DNA from: JBBCJR01 sp037190805
Lineage (GTDB): Bacteria; Pseudomonadota; Alphaproteobacteria; Sphingomonadales; Sphingomonadaceae
Length of the DNA: 64,000 bases
Assembly: GCA_037190805.1 (NCBI GenBank)
Contig: JBBCJR010000007.1
Location: 124,001-188,000, forward strand
Reading direction: 5' to 3'
Position numbers and translations under genes: made by a program. Below the pieces are notes generated by a model that was not told where the DNA came from, did not search any database, and worked only from the letters and a program-made list of their open reading frames with translations. Below, one piece after another: positions 8,628-16,301 of the stretch (positions are counted from its first letter, which is position 1; every line of letters starts with the position of its first letter).

Positions 8628-9863
8628 ATGTGGTTTTTAGACCGGCTGCTACGCCGCATCCTCACCGAAGGCTCCCTCCAGATCATCGCCGCCGACGGTG
8701 CGCGCCATCATTATGGCGAGCCCAGCGCTACCCCCGTCACCATCCGATTCACCGACCGGCGCGGCCCGTGGGAGATCGTCATGAACCCGCGCCTCGCCGC
8801 CGGCGAGTTGTTCATGAACGGCCGGCTGGTGGTCGAGCCGCCGCACGACGTGCTCGACTTCCTCGACCTCATCACCCGCAACGGGCGATGGGAAAAGGGC
8901 GGCGGCACGTCCCCCTTGCTCAGGAAGCGGGGGGGAGGCTTCAAGCGGTGGGTCCAGCACCTGAACTGGGAACGGGCCTCGAAGAAGAACGTCGCCCATC
9001 ATTACGACCTCGACGACCGGCTCTACGACCTCTTCCTCGACGCAGACCGCCAATATAGCTGCGCCTATTTCACCAATCCCGCCAACACTCTCGACCAGGC
9101 GCAGGCGGACAAGAAGGCGCATATCGCGGCCAAACTCGCGCTAACGCCCGGCCAGCGCGTACTCGACATCGGCTGCGGCTGGGGCGGTATGGCGCTCTAT
9201 CTCAACCGCGTGGCCGGGGTGGAGGTGCTGGGCATCACCCTGTCGGAGGAGCAGCGGCAGGTCGCCCGCCGCCGCGCGGCCGACGCGGGCGTCGCCGACA
9301 AGGTGCGGTTCGAACTGATCGACTATCGCCGCGTGCAGGAGCAGCTGGGCGGCGGCTTCGACCGTATCGTCTCGGTCGGGATGTTCGAACATGTCGGACC
9401 GCCGAACTATCAGCGCTTCTTCAACGTCTGCAAGAACCTGCTGAAGGACGACGGCGTCATGTTGCTGCACACGATCGGCCGCATGGGCGGGCCGGGCAGC
9501 ACCGACGCCTTCACGTCGAAATATATCTTCCCCGGCGGCTATAACCCCGCCCTGTCCGAGATCATCGCTGCCTCCGAGAAGGAAAAGATGATCTGCACCG
9601 ACGTGGACACGCTACGCTTCCACTATGCCCACACGCTCGCCCACTGGTATCAGCGGACGGTGGCCGTGAAGGCGGAGATCGAAAAGCTTTACGACGAACG
9701 CTTCTACAGGCTGTGGCAATTCTACCTTGCCGGCGCGCTGTGCGCGTTCATGAATGGCGGGCTGGTCAACTACCAGATCCAGTACGCCCGCCGCCGCGAT
9801 GCGCTGCCGATCATTCGCGACTATATGGTCGAGGACGAACGGGTATTGCGGGAGCGCGGCTGA
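8628..9863 (+). CDS. cfa: Cyclopropane-fatty-acyl-phospholipid synthase family
   Basis: This SAM-dependent methyltransferase converts unsaturated acyl chains of membrane phospholipids to cyclopropane forms. The SAM site VLDIGCGWGGMALYL and the downstream GITLSEEQ, MFEHVG and HTIGRMGGPG motifs are typical of the mycolic acid/CFA synthase family. The N-terminal lipid-binding extension (IIAADGARHHYG) is also present. I prefer ATG 8628 (411 residues); a TTG three codons upstream is possible. The gene is 50 bases after rlmN. Single copies of this family may also make related modified lipids, so the exact product is not certain. Confidence 0.88.
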   Translation: MWFLDRLLRRILTEGSLQIIAADGARHHYGEPSATPVTIRFTDRRGPWEIVMNPRLAAGELFMNGRLVVEPPHDVLDFLDLITRNGRWEKGGGTSPLLRKRGGGFKRWVQHLNWERASKKNVAHHYDLDDRLYDLFLDADRQYSCAYFTNPANTLDQAQADKKAHIAAKLALTPGQRVLDIGCGWGGMALYLNRVAGVEVLGITLSEEQRQVARRRAADAGVADKVRFELIDYRRVQEQLGGGFDRIVSVGMFEHVGPPNYQRFFNVCKNLLKDDGVMLLHTIGRMGGPGSTDAFTSKYIFPGGYNPALSEIIAASEKEKMICTDVDTLRFHYAHTLAHWYQRTVAVKAEIEKLYDERFYRLWQFYLAGALCAFMNGGLVNYQIQYARRRDALPIIRDYMVEDERVLRERG

Positions 9864-9870
9864 AGCCCTT

Positions 9871-10341
9871 TCACTCGCTGCCAGTCGGCACGGGGCTCAG
9901 CGCCTTTATCTCGCGGATGACAACCAGCGTCTCGAAGCTGCGAACCCTGTCGTCGTCCGAAAACAGGCGCTGCGTCAGATCGTCATAGCCCTCCATATCG
10001 CGGGCCACGATCCTGACCGCAAAATCATGCTCGCCGGTGACGTTCCACGCCTCCAGGATTTCCGGCTCGCGACGAAACACTTTCATCATCTCGTCCAGGG
10101 TCCGCGAGCTCTCGCGCTCGAGTTTGACCAGCACGATCATCGACAACGGCCAGCCGAGGGTCTTGGGACGAACGATCGCCACCTCTCGTTCGATGATGCC
10201 GCTTTCCCGTAAACGCCGGATGCGACGATAGCAGGCGGGCGGCGACAGGCCGACAACCCCCGCCAGCGCCTCCACCGGCTGCCGCGCATCCACCTGCAGC
10301 AACTCGACCAGTTTGCGATCAAACGAATCGAGCCGTTCCAT
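9871..10341 (-). CDS. Lrp/AsnC-family transcriptional regulator
   Basis: This 156-residue regulator has an N-terminal winged helix-turn-helix (LDSFDRKLVELLQVDARQ and VGLSPPACYRRIRRL) and a C-terminal RAM domain (VLVKLER, AWNVTGEHDFAVRIVARDM, VIREIK) that binds amino-acid effectors. The start at 10341 gives the usual family length. It is transcribed away from an RhtA-like amino-acid exporter gene, with 123 AT-rich bases between them, so it most likely senses an amino acid and controls the exporter. The effector cannot be read from the sequence. Confidence 0.92.
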   Translation of the reverse strand: MERLDSFDRKLVELLQVDARQPVEALAGVVGLSPPACYRRIRRLRESGIIEREVAIVRPKTLGWPLSMIVLVKLERESSRTLDEMMKVFRREPEILEAWNVTGEHDFAVRIVARDMEGYDDLTQRLFSDDDRVRSFETLVVIREIKALSPVPTGSE

Positions 10342-10464
10342 ATCGATCCTGAAAATCCCGATTGAGATAATTTTTATTGGAAAGGCGCGAAAAATAAAGT
10401 GCAATTCGCATGTGCGCCTGGTTAGGGGTGGCGCCAATCCTTCCACCCAATCTCAGAGTATCGC
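10342..10464. promoter_or_regulatory. Divergent Lrp/rhtA promoter region
   Basis: These 123 bases separate the divergent regulator and exporter. They contain an unusually AT-rich core (GATAATTTTTATTGG and AAAAATAAAGTGCAATTCGCA) against a GC-rich background. AsnC/Lrp proteins favour such AT-rich, imperfectly palindromic sites, so this is the likely operator and promoter segment. No exact site can be fixed by eye. Confidence 0.4.
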
Positions 10465-11334
10465 ATGTCCACTTTCACCGCCGGGCGGGGCGTTCCCGCG
10501 CGCCTCGACATCGTTGCCGTCGGCGCACTCTTTCTATCGCTGGTGGCGATAACGTCGGGCGCCACGCTGGCAAAAGGGTTGTTCCCGGCCGTGGGGCCGG
10601 AAGGCGCCACCGCGCTGCGCCTGATGATGTCGGCCGTGATCCTGTCGATCCTGTTCCGCCCGTGGCGTATCCGGCCGAGCGACGGCTGGCGTTCGCTCCT
10701 CGGTTATGGCGCGGCGCTCGGGGGCATGAATCTCTTTTTCTACATGGCGCTGGCCTATATCCCCCTCGGCATCGCCGTCGCGATCGAGTTCACGGGCCCG
10801 TTGGCGGTGGCGGTGCTGACGTCGCGGCGACGGATCGACATCCTGTGGGTGGGGCTGGCGGTGCTTGGCCTGCTGATCCTGCTGCCGATCTGGCGATCGT
10901 CGGCGCCGCTCGACTGGCGGGGGGTGGCGCTGGCCCTGATCGCAGGCCTGTGCTGGGCGATCTATATACTGGTCGGTAAGCGCGCGGGCGCGGCCCATGG
11001 ATCGGCAGCCGTTGCGGGCGGCATGATCATCGCCGCCCTGCTGGCCGCGCCCATTGGCATCGCCCATGCGGGCGCGGCGCTGTTCCGGCCCGACATCCTG
11101 GCCTTCGGGCTGATCGTGGGGATCGTCTCCAGCGCCATTCCCTATTCGCTGGAAATGGTGGCCCTCCGGCGGTTGCCGTCGAACACCTTCGGCACCCTGC
11201 TCAGCGCCGAGCCGGCATTCGGCGCGATCATGGGCTTCGTCCTCCTGGGCGAGATGCTGTCACTCAGCCAGTGGCTGGCGATTGCTCTGATCATCTGTTC
11301 GTCGATCGGCGCGGCGATGAACGTCGAGCGCTGA
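10465..11334 (+). CDS. RhtA-like EamA-family amino-acid exporter
   Basis: This 289-residue protein with about ten membrane segments belongs to the drug/metabolite transporter superfamily. It follows the E. coli threonine/homoserine exporter RhtA almost motif by motif: GATLAKGLFP, ALRLMM, YGAALGGMNLFFYMAL, PLGIAVAIEFTGPLAVA, SRRRIDILWV, CWAIYILVGKRAGAAHG, PYSLEMVALRRLP and FGTLLSAEPA. It should export neutral or hydroxylated amino acids from the cytoplasm. The divergent Lrp-type gene is its likely regulator. The substrate is inferred by analogy. Confidence 0.85.
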   Translation: MSTFTAGRGVPARLDIVAVGALFLSLVAITSGATLAKGLFPAVGPEGATALRLMMSAVILSILFRPWRIRPSDGWRSLLGYGAALGGMNLFFYMALAYIPLGIAVAIEFTGPLAVAVLTSRRRIDILWVGLAVLGLLILLPIWRSSAPLDWRGVALALIAGLCWAIYILVGKRAGAAHGSAAVAGGMIIAALLAAPIGIAHAGAALFRPDILAFGLIVGIVSSAIPYSLEMVALRRLPSNTFGTLLSAEPAFGAIMGFVLLGEMLSLSQWLAIALIICSSIGAAMNVER

Positions 11335-11357
11335 CACGCCCGAGTACCACCTGCGGA

Positions 11358-12695
11358 TCAGCGGCCCGCAGCCGCCCGCAGCCGTGCGACCACCCGGTCG
11401 CGGCCGATCAGCGGCAGCAGCGCCGCCATCTCCGGTCCGTGATCGCGGCCGGTTATCGCCTGGCGGAGGGGCAGGAACAGCGCCTTGCCCTTGCGGTCGC
11501 TGTCCGCCTTCAGCAGCCCAACCAGCGAAGCCCACGGGGCGGCGGACCAGTCGATCCGTTCCGCCGCATCCGCCGCCATGCCCAGGAAATCGCGATCCTC
11601 GGCCGCAACCATCGCGGTCACCGGACCTTCCACCACGGCCCACCAGTCGGTCGCTTCGGCGACGGTGGCGATATTGGGCCGGATCGCCTCCCAGGCCGCC
11701 GCATCCATGCCCACGGGCAGGCGATCGGCAAGGGTGTCATAGGACATCAGGCTGATGATGCGCTGGTTGAGGGCGGCCAGTTCCGCTTCGTCGAACCGAG
11801 CCGGCGCGCGGCCGAAATGGCCAAGATCGAACCCGTCGACGAGCGGACCGACATCCGCCACCGGCACCACCGGATCGCTGGTGCCCAGCCGGGCGAGCAG
11901 CGCGATCACCGCCAGCGGCTCGATCCCCGCTGCCCTCAGCGCATCGACGCCGGACGCGCCCAGCCGCTTCGACAACTTGCCGTCGCCGCCGGTCAGCAGC
12001 GCGACATGGGCAAGGCGCGGCCGGGACGCGCCCAGCGCCTCGAACATCTGGAGCTGAAGGCCGGAATTGGTGACATGATCCTCGCCCCGGATGATGTCGG
12101 TCACCCCCATGTCGATGTCGTCGATCACCGAAGGCAGCAGGTAGAGCCAGCTGCCGTCCGCCCGCCGCACCACCGGGTCGCTGGCGAGGCGAGGGTCGAG
12201 ATGCGAGGCCCCCCGCACCTCATCATGCCATTCGATCATCCCGCCATGGTCGAGGCGGAAGCGCCAATGCGGGCGCACCCCGTCGGCTTCCAGTCGCGCC
12301 CGATCGGCGTCGGTCAAGGCCAGCGCGGCGCGATCGTAGATCGGCGGCAGGCGGCGCGAGAGCAGCACCTTGCGGCGCATGTCTAGTTCTTCGGGGGTTT
12401 CATAGCAGGGATAGACCCGGCCTGCCTCGCGCAGCCGCTGGAATGCGGCCTCGTAGAGCGCATCGCGATCCGACTGCCGCACCTTGGCGTCGGGATGAAA
12501 GTCCAGCCACGCGAGGTCGGCGTCGATGCCATCGGCGAACGCCTGGGTCGATCGTGCCCGGTCCGTGTCGTCAAGACGAAGCAGGAACCGTCCGCCCTTC
12601 TGCCGGGCGAGCAGCCAGTTGAGGGTGGCGGCGCGAATGTTGCCGACATGGAGCTGCCCGGTGGGGCTGGGCGCGAAACGGGTGACGGCGGTCAT
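11358..12695 (-). CDS. gltX: Glutamyl-tRNA synthetase (GltX2-like)
   Basis: This 445-residue class I synthetase has the HIGH-type motif FAPSPTGQLHVGN at the N-terminus and the KMSKS-type motif KLSKRLG. Its start codon overlaps the nadE stop (ATGA), so the two are translationally coupled. Alphaproteobacteria often carry two gltX paralogues, one of which charges tRNA-Gln for later transamidation. The sequence alone does not tell which specificity this copy has. Confidence 0.93.
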   Translation of the reverse strand: MTAVTRFAPSPTGQLHVGNIRAATLNWLLARQKGGRFLLRLDDTDRARSTQAFADGIDADLAWLDFHPDAKVRQSDRDALYEAAFQRLREAGRVYPCYETPEELDMRRKVLLSRRLPPIYDRAALALTDADRARLEADGVRPHWRFRLDHGGMIEWHDEVRGASHLDPRLASDPVVRRADGSWLYLLPSVIDDIDMGVTDIIRGEDHVTNSGLQLQMFEALGASRPRLAHVALLTGGDGKLSKRLGASGVDALRAAGIEPLAVIALLARLGTSDPVVPVADVGPLVDGFDLGHFGRAPARFDEAELAALNQRIISLMSYDTLADRLPVGMDAAAWEAIRPNIATVAEATDWWAVVEGPVTAMVAAEDRDFLGMAADAAERIDWSAAPWASLVGLLKADSDRKGKALFLPLRQAITGRDHGPEMAALLPLIGRDRVVARLRAAAGR

Positions 12696-14344
12696 GACGA
12701 GCGGAAGGCGTTGGTGATCGGATAGCGGCGGTCGCGGCCGAAATTGCGTCGGCCGAGCTTCACCCCCGGCGGCGCCTGCCGACGCTTGTACTCGGCGACA
12801 TAGAGCAGGCGCTCGACCCGCGTCACCACGTCCCGGTCGAAGCCGCGCGCCACGAGGTCGCCCACCGACAGTTCGTCCTCGACCAACCCGTGCAGGATGG
12901 GGTCGAGGACGTCATAGGGTGGCAGCGAATCCGAATCCTTCTGATCCTCGCGCAGTTCCGCGGACGGCGGCTTGGTGATGATCCGGTCGGGCATCACCGG
13001 GCCGTCAGGGCCAAGACCAGTGGACGGATGGTGGACGTTGCGCCACCGAGCGAGGTCGAACACCGTCGTCTTGTAGGCGTCCTTCACCACCGAATAGCCG
13101 CCCGCCATGTCGCCATAGATAGTCGCGTACCCGACAGACATCTCGCTCTTGTTCCCCGTGGTCAGCAGCATGTGGCCGAACTTGTTGCTGAGCGCCATCA
13201 GGGTGAGCCCACGGATGCGGCTTTGAATATTCTCTTCGGTCAGGTCGCGGCCACGCCCGGCGAAAAGCGGCGCCAGCATGTCATCGAAAGCCGCCATCGC
13301 CGGCACGATCGGCACCGTGTCGAGGCGGATACCGAGCAGCGCCGCATTCTCCGCCGCGTCGTCCAGACTGTCCTGGCTGGTGAACCGCGACGGCATCATC
13401 AGCCCCCAGACCCGCTCAGACCCCAACGCATCGACCGCCACGGCCGCCGACAGCGCGCTGTCGATCCCGCCCGACAAGCCGAGAACGACGCCCGGAAACC
13501 GGTTGCGATCGACATAGTCGCGCAGCCCCACGACCATGGCATTGTAGATATCGGCCGGCCGGGGATCGAGGACGTGGCGATCACCGGGCACGCACGACCA
13601 CCCCCCCTCGCCCCGCGTCCACCCGGTGACGACCGTGGCGGCGTCCCAGTCCGGCAACTGCACCGCGACCGCGCCATCGGCGTTGACGACGAAGGACGAG
13701 CCGTCGAACACCAGCTCGTCCTGCGCACCCACGCGGTTGAGATAAGCGAGCGGCAGGCCCACCTCCTTCACCCGGTCGCGGACCAGCGACAGGCGCAGAT
13801 CATCCTTGTCCATTTCATAGGGACTGCCATTGGGTACCAGCAGCAGCTCGGCGCCCCGATCCTTCAGGTGCCGAGCGACCGTCGGGAACCAGATATCCTC
13901 GCAGATCGGCACGCCGATGCTGACGCCCCGAAATTCGATCGGCGCGGGCAATGGCCCCGATGTGAACAGGCGCTTCTCGTCGAAGGTGCCGTAATTGGGC
14001 AGCTCATGCTTGCGTCTGACCGCTGCCACCCGGCCGCCATCGAGCAGCACGACAGCATTGAACAACCGCCCCTCGGCATGCTCGACAGTGCCGACCAGCA
14101 TGGCCGGCCCACCGTCCGCCGTGGCGGCCGCCAAGCGCTCGACCTCCGCCGCGGCACGTTCCACCAAGGCGGGTTTCAGCACCAGATCCTCGGGCGGATA
14201 GCCGATCAGCTGAAATTCCGGGAACAGGATCAGGTCGGCGTCAACAGCCTCGGCGCGCACCGCCAGCATGGCGTCCGCATTTGCGGCGAGATCGCCCACG
14301 ACCTGCGTGATCTGGGCAAGAACGATGAACAGGCGATCGGTCAT
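12692..14344 (-). CDS. nadE: Glutamine-dependent NAD(+) synthetase
   Basis: This 550-residue two-domain enzyme makes NAD from deamido-NAD. The N-terminal nitrilase-like glutaminase domain shows the Glu-Lys-Cys set in FPEFQLIGYPPEDLVLK, RKHELPNYGTFDE and GVPICEDIWFP. The C-terminal ATP-pyrophosphatase domain has GLSGGIDSALSAAVAVDALG. I chose ATG 14344 (MTDRLFIVLAQ), which begins right at the first strand of the nitrilase fold; the 15 residues encoded further upstream look non-coding. It leads a nadE-gltX operon. Confidence 0.95.
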   Translation of the reverse strand: MTDRLFIVLAQITQVVGDLAANADAMLAVRAEAVDADLILFPEFQLIGYPPEDLVLKPALVERAAAEVERLAAATADGGPAMLVGTVEHAEGRLFNAVVLLDGGRVAAVRRKHELPNYGTFDEKRLFTSGPLPAPIEFRGVSIGVPICEDIWFPTVARHLKDRGAELLLVPNGSPYEMDKDDLRLSLVRDRVKEVGLPLAYLNRVGAQDELVFDGSSFVVNADGAVAVQLPDWDAATVVTGWTRGEGGWSCVPGDRHVLDPRPADIYNAMVVGLRDYVDRNRFPGVVLGLSGGIDSALSAAVAVDALGSERVWGLMMPSRFTSQDSLDDAAENAALLGIRLDTVPIVPAMAAFDDMLAPLFAGRGRDLTEENIQSRIRGLTLMALSNKFGHMLLTTGNKSEMSVGYATIYGDMAGGYSVVKDAYKTTVFDLARWRNVHHPSTGLGPDGPVMPDRIITKPPSAELREDQKDSDSLPPYDVLDPILHGLVEDELSVGDLVARGFDRDVVTRVERLLYVAEYKRRQAPPGVKLGRRNFGRDRRYPITNAFRSS

Positions 14345-14460
14345 GGTCGGGCTTCTAGCCGCATTTGACGGTCGGCGGTATCCCGGCAAGAATGATTTGG
14401 ATCATTGCGCGGCCGTAAGGCAGCCTTTATCAATCGCGTGAACAGGTGGAGAACGAAAGC

Positions 14461-15096
14461 TTGATTACGCTCGTCGCCAGCGGATGGGTCTGGTTGGTCG
14501 CGGGCTATATCCTTGGCTCGATTCCGTTCGGACTGGTGCTCACGCGCCTCGCCGGTCTCGGCGATATCCGCGCCATCGGGTCCGGCAACATCGGCACCAC
14601 CAACGTCCTGCGGACCGGCCATAAGGGGCTGGCCGCAGCAACGCTGATCCTTGATGCCGGCAAGGGCGCGGCGGCCGTGTTGCTGGCGCGCCATTTCGCG
14701 CTCGTGGATGCGGCGCCACTGGCCGCCATCGGCGCCTTCCTGGGCCACCTGTTCCCGATCTGGCTGGGATTTCGGGGCGGCAAGGGCGTGGCCACGATGC
14801 TCGGCATCGCACTCGCCTATTGCTGGCCGGCGGGACTGGTGTTTGCGGCGGTGTGGATCAGCGCGGCGCTCATCACCCGCTATTCCTCGGTGGGCGGCAT
14901 GGGTGCGGCGATGGCGACGCCGCTGGCCGCCGGTTTCTTCGGCGATCTTGGCGGTGCGCTGCTGTTTCTGGGCATGACCATCCTCATCCTGTGGAAGCAC
15001 CGCGACAATATTCGCCGACTTCTGGACGGCAGCGAAACCCGTATCGGCGAACGGAAGACAGCGACCGGATCGGACGCGACAGACAGCGATGGCTGA
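14461..15096 (+). CDS. plsY: Acyl-phosphate:glycerol-3-phosphate acyltransferase
   Basis: PlsY is a membrane enzyme that starts phospholipid synthesis by acylating glycerol-3-phosphate from acyl-phosphate made by PlsX. The motifs GYILGSIPFGLVL, GSGNIGTTNVLR, AFLGHLFPIWLGFRGGKGVA and LWKHRDNIRRL match the family, as do the roughly five membrane helices. Two starts are possible: GTG 14446, and TTG 14461, which sits nine bases after GGAG. I prefer the TTG (211 residues). The stop overlaps the dprA start (ATGGCTGA), so the genes are coupled. Confidence 0.94.
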   Translation: MITLVASGWVWLVAGYILGSIPFGLVLTRLAGLGDIRAIGSGNIGTTNVLRTGHKGLAAATLILDAGKGAAAVLLARHFALVDAAPLAAIGAFLGHLFPIWLGFRGGKGVATMLGIALAYCWPAGLVFAAVWISAALITRYSSVGGMGAAMATPLAAGFFGDLGGALLFLGMTILILWKHRDNIRRLLDGSETRIGERKTATGSDATDSDG

Positions 15097-16192
15097 CGCC
15101 GTCGGGGGCTTGGCCGACCGCATCGCCCGCCTGCGCCTCATCCGCTCCGAACGGATCGGTCCCATCGCCTATCGTGCCCTGATCAACCGCTTCGGCAGCG
15201 CCGCGGAGGCGCTGGACGCCCTGCCCGATCTGGCACGGCGCGGCGGCGGGGGCCCTCCTCGCATCGCCTCGGTGTCGGATGCCGAACGCGAGCTGAAAGC
15301 GGTGGAGAGATTGGGCGCCCGGCATCTGTTCAGAGGATTGCCCGATTATCCGCGCCTGCTCGACCAGATCGATGATGCCCCGGCGGCGCTGATCGTGCAG
15401 GGTGATGAAACGCTGCTGTCACGACGGACGGTGGCCATCGTCGGCGCACGCAATGCCTCGGCAGCGGCACAGCGCTTTGCCCGGCAGTTGGGCGCCGACT
15501 TGGCTGGCGCCGGGCTGGCCGTCGTCTCGGGCCTGGCGCGTGGCATAGATGGCGCAGCGCATCAGGGCGCACTGGCGGGCGGCACGATCGCCGTCGTCGC
15601 CGGCGGTATCGATATCGTCTTCCCGCCCGAACACGGCGACCTCCAGGCCCAAATCGCCCGCGATGGTTTGCTGGCCGCCGAGATGCCGCCGGGCACCCGG
15701 CCGCTCGCCCGTCACTTCCCCCGCCGCAACCGGGTGATCAGCGGCCTCTCGCTGGGCGTGGTGGTCGTCGAGGCGGCGCCAAGATCCGGCTCGCTGATCA
15801 CCGCCCGTCTTGCCGGCGAGCAGGGACGCGAGGTGATGGCGGTGCCCGGCAGCCCGCTCGATCCGCGCGCGCGAGGGTGCAACGGCCTGATCCGCGACGG
15901 CGCGACGCTGGTTCAGAGTGCCGAGGATGTCATCGAGGCGCTGGGCAGCTGGCGGGATACCCCGCTGGCCGCACCCGCCGACCCCTTCCGGCCTGCTCCG
16001 ATGACGATCGATGTCGAAGCCGGCGATCGGGCGGCAATCATCGACCTGATTGGTCCGGTGGCGGTGCCGGTGGATGAGTTGATTCGCCTCGCCGCCCTGC
16101 CGCCGGCCATCGTTCACACGGTGCTGCTGGAACTGGAGCTCGCCGGTCGCCTGGACCGCCATGCAGGCGGCCGGATCAGCCTCATCGGCTGA
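15089..16192 (+). CDS. dprA: DNA-processing protein DprA
   Basis: DprA binds incoming single-stranded DNA and loads RecA during natural transformation. The 367-residue protein has a helix-hairpin-helix/SAM-like N-terminus (LRLIRSERIGPIAYRALINR), the Rossmann-like core (TVAIVGARNASAAA, VSGLARGIDGAAHQGAL, AVVAGGIDIVFPPEH, EMPPGTRPLARHFPRRNR) and a C-terminal winged-helix domain. It overlaps plsY by eight bases. DprA is widespread, so its presence does not by itself show competence. Confidence 0.95.
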   Translation: MADAVGGLADRIARLRLIRSERIGPIAYRALINRFGSAAEALDALPDLARRGGGGPPRIASVSDAERELKAVERLGARHLFRGLPDYPRLLDQIDDAPAALIVQGDETLLSRRTVAIVGARNASAAAQRFARQLGADLAGAGLAVVSGLARGIDGAAHQGALAGGTIAVVAGGIDIVFPPEHGDLQAQIARDGLLAAEMPPGTRPLARHFPRRNRVISGLSLGVVVVEAAPRSGSLITARLAGEQGREVMAVPGSPLDPRARGCNGLIRDGATLVQSAEDVIEALGSWRDTPLAAPADPFRPAPMTIDVEAGDRAAIIDLIGPVAVPVDELIRLAALPPAIVHTVLLELELAGRLDRHAGGRISLIG

Positions 16193-16301
16193 GCCACACC
16201 GGGCCGGTCGGATGGTATCGGCCGTCGTCCCGCCCCCTTTTACCTCATGACAGCGCCCGGGGGTGATCGGCGAGGACGCATCGTCGGCGGGCCGCGCAAG
16301 C

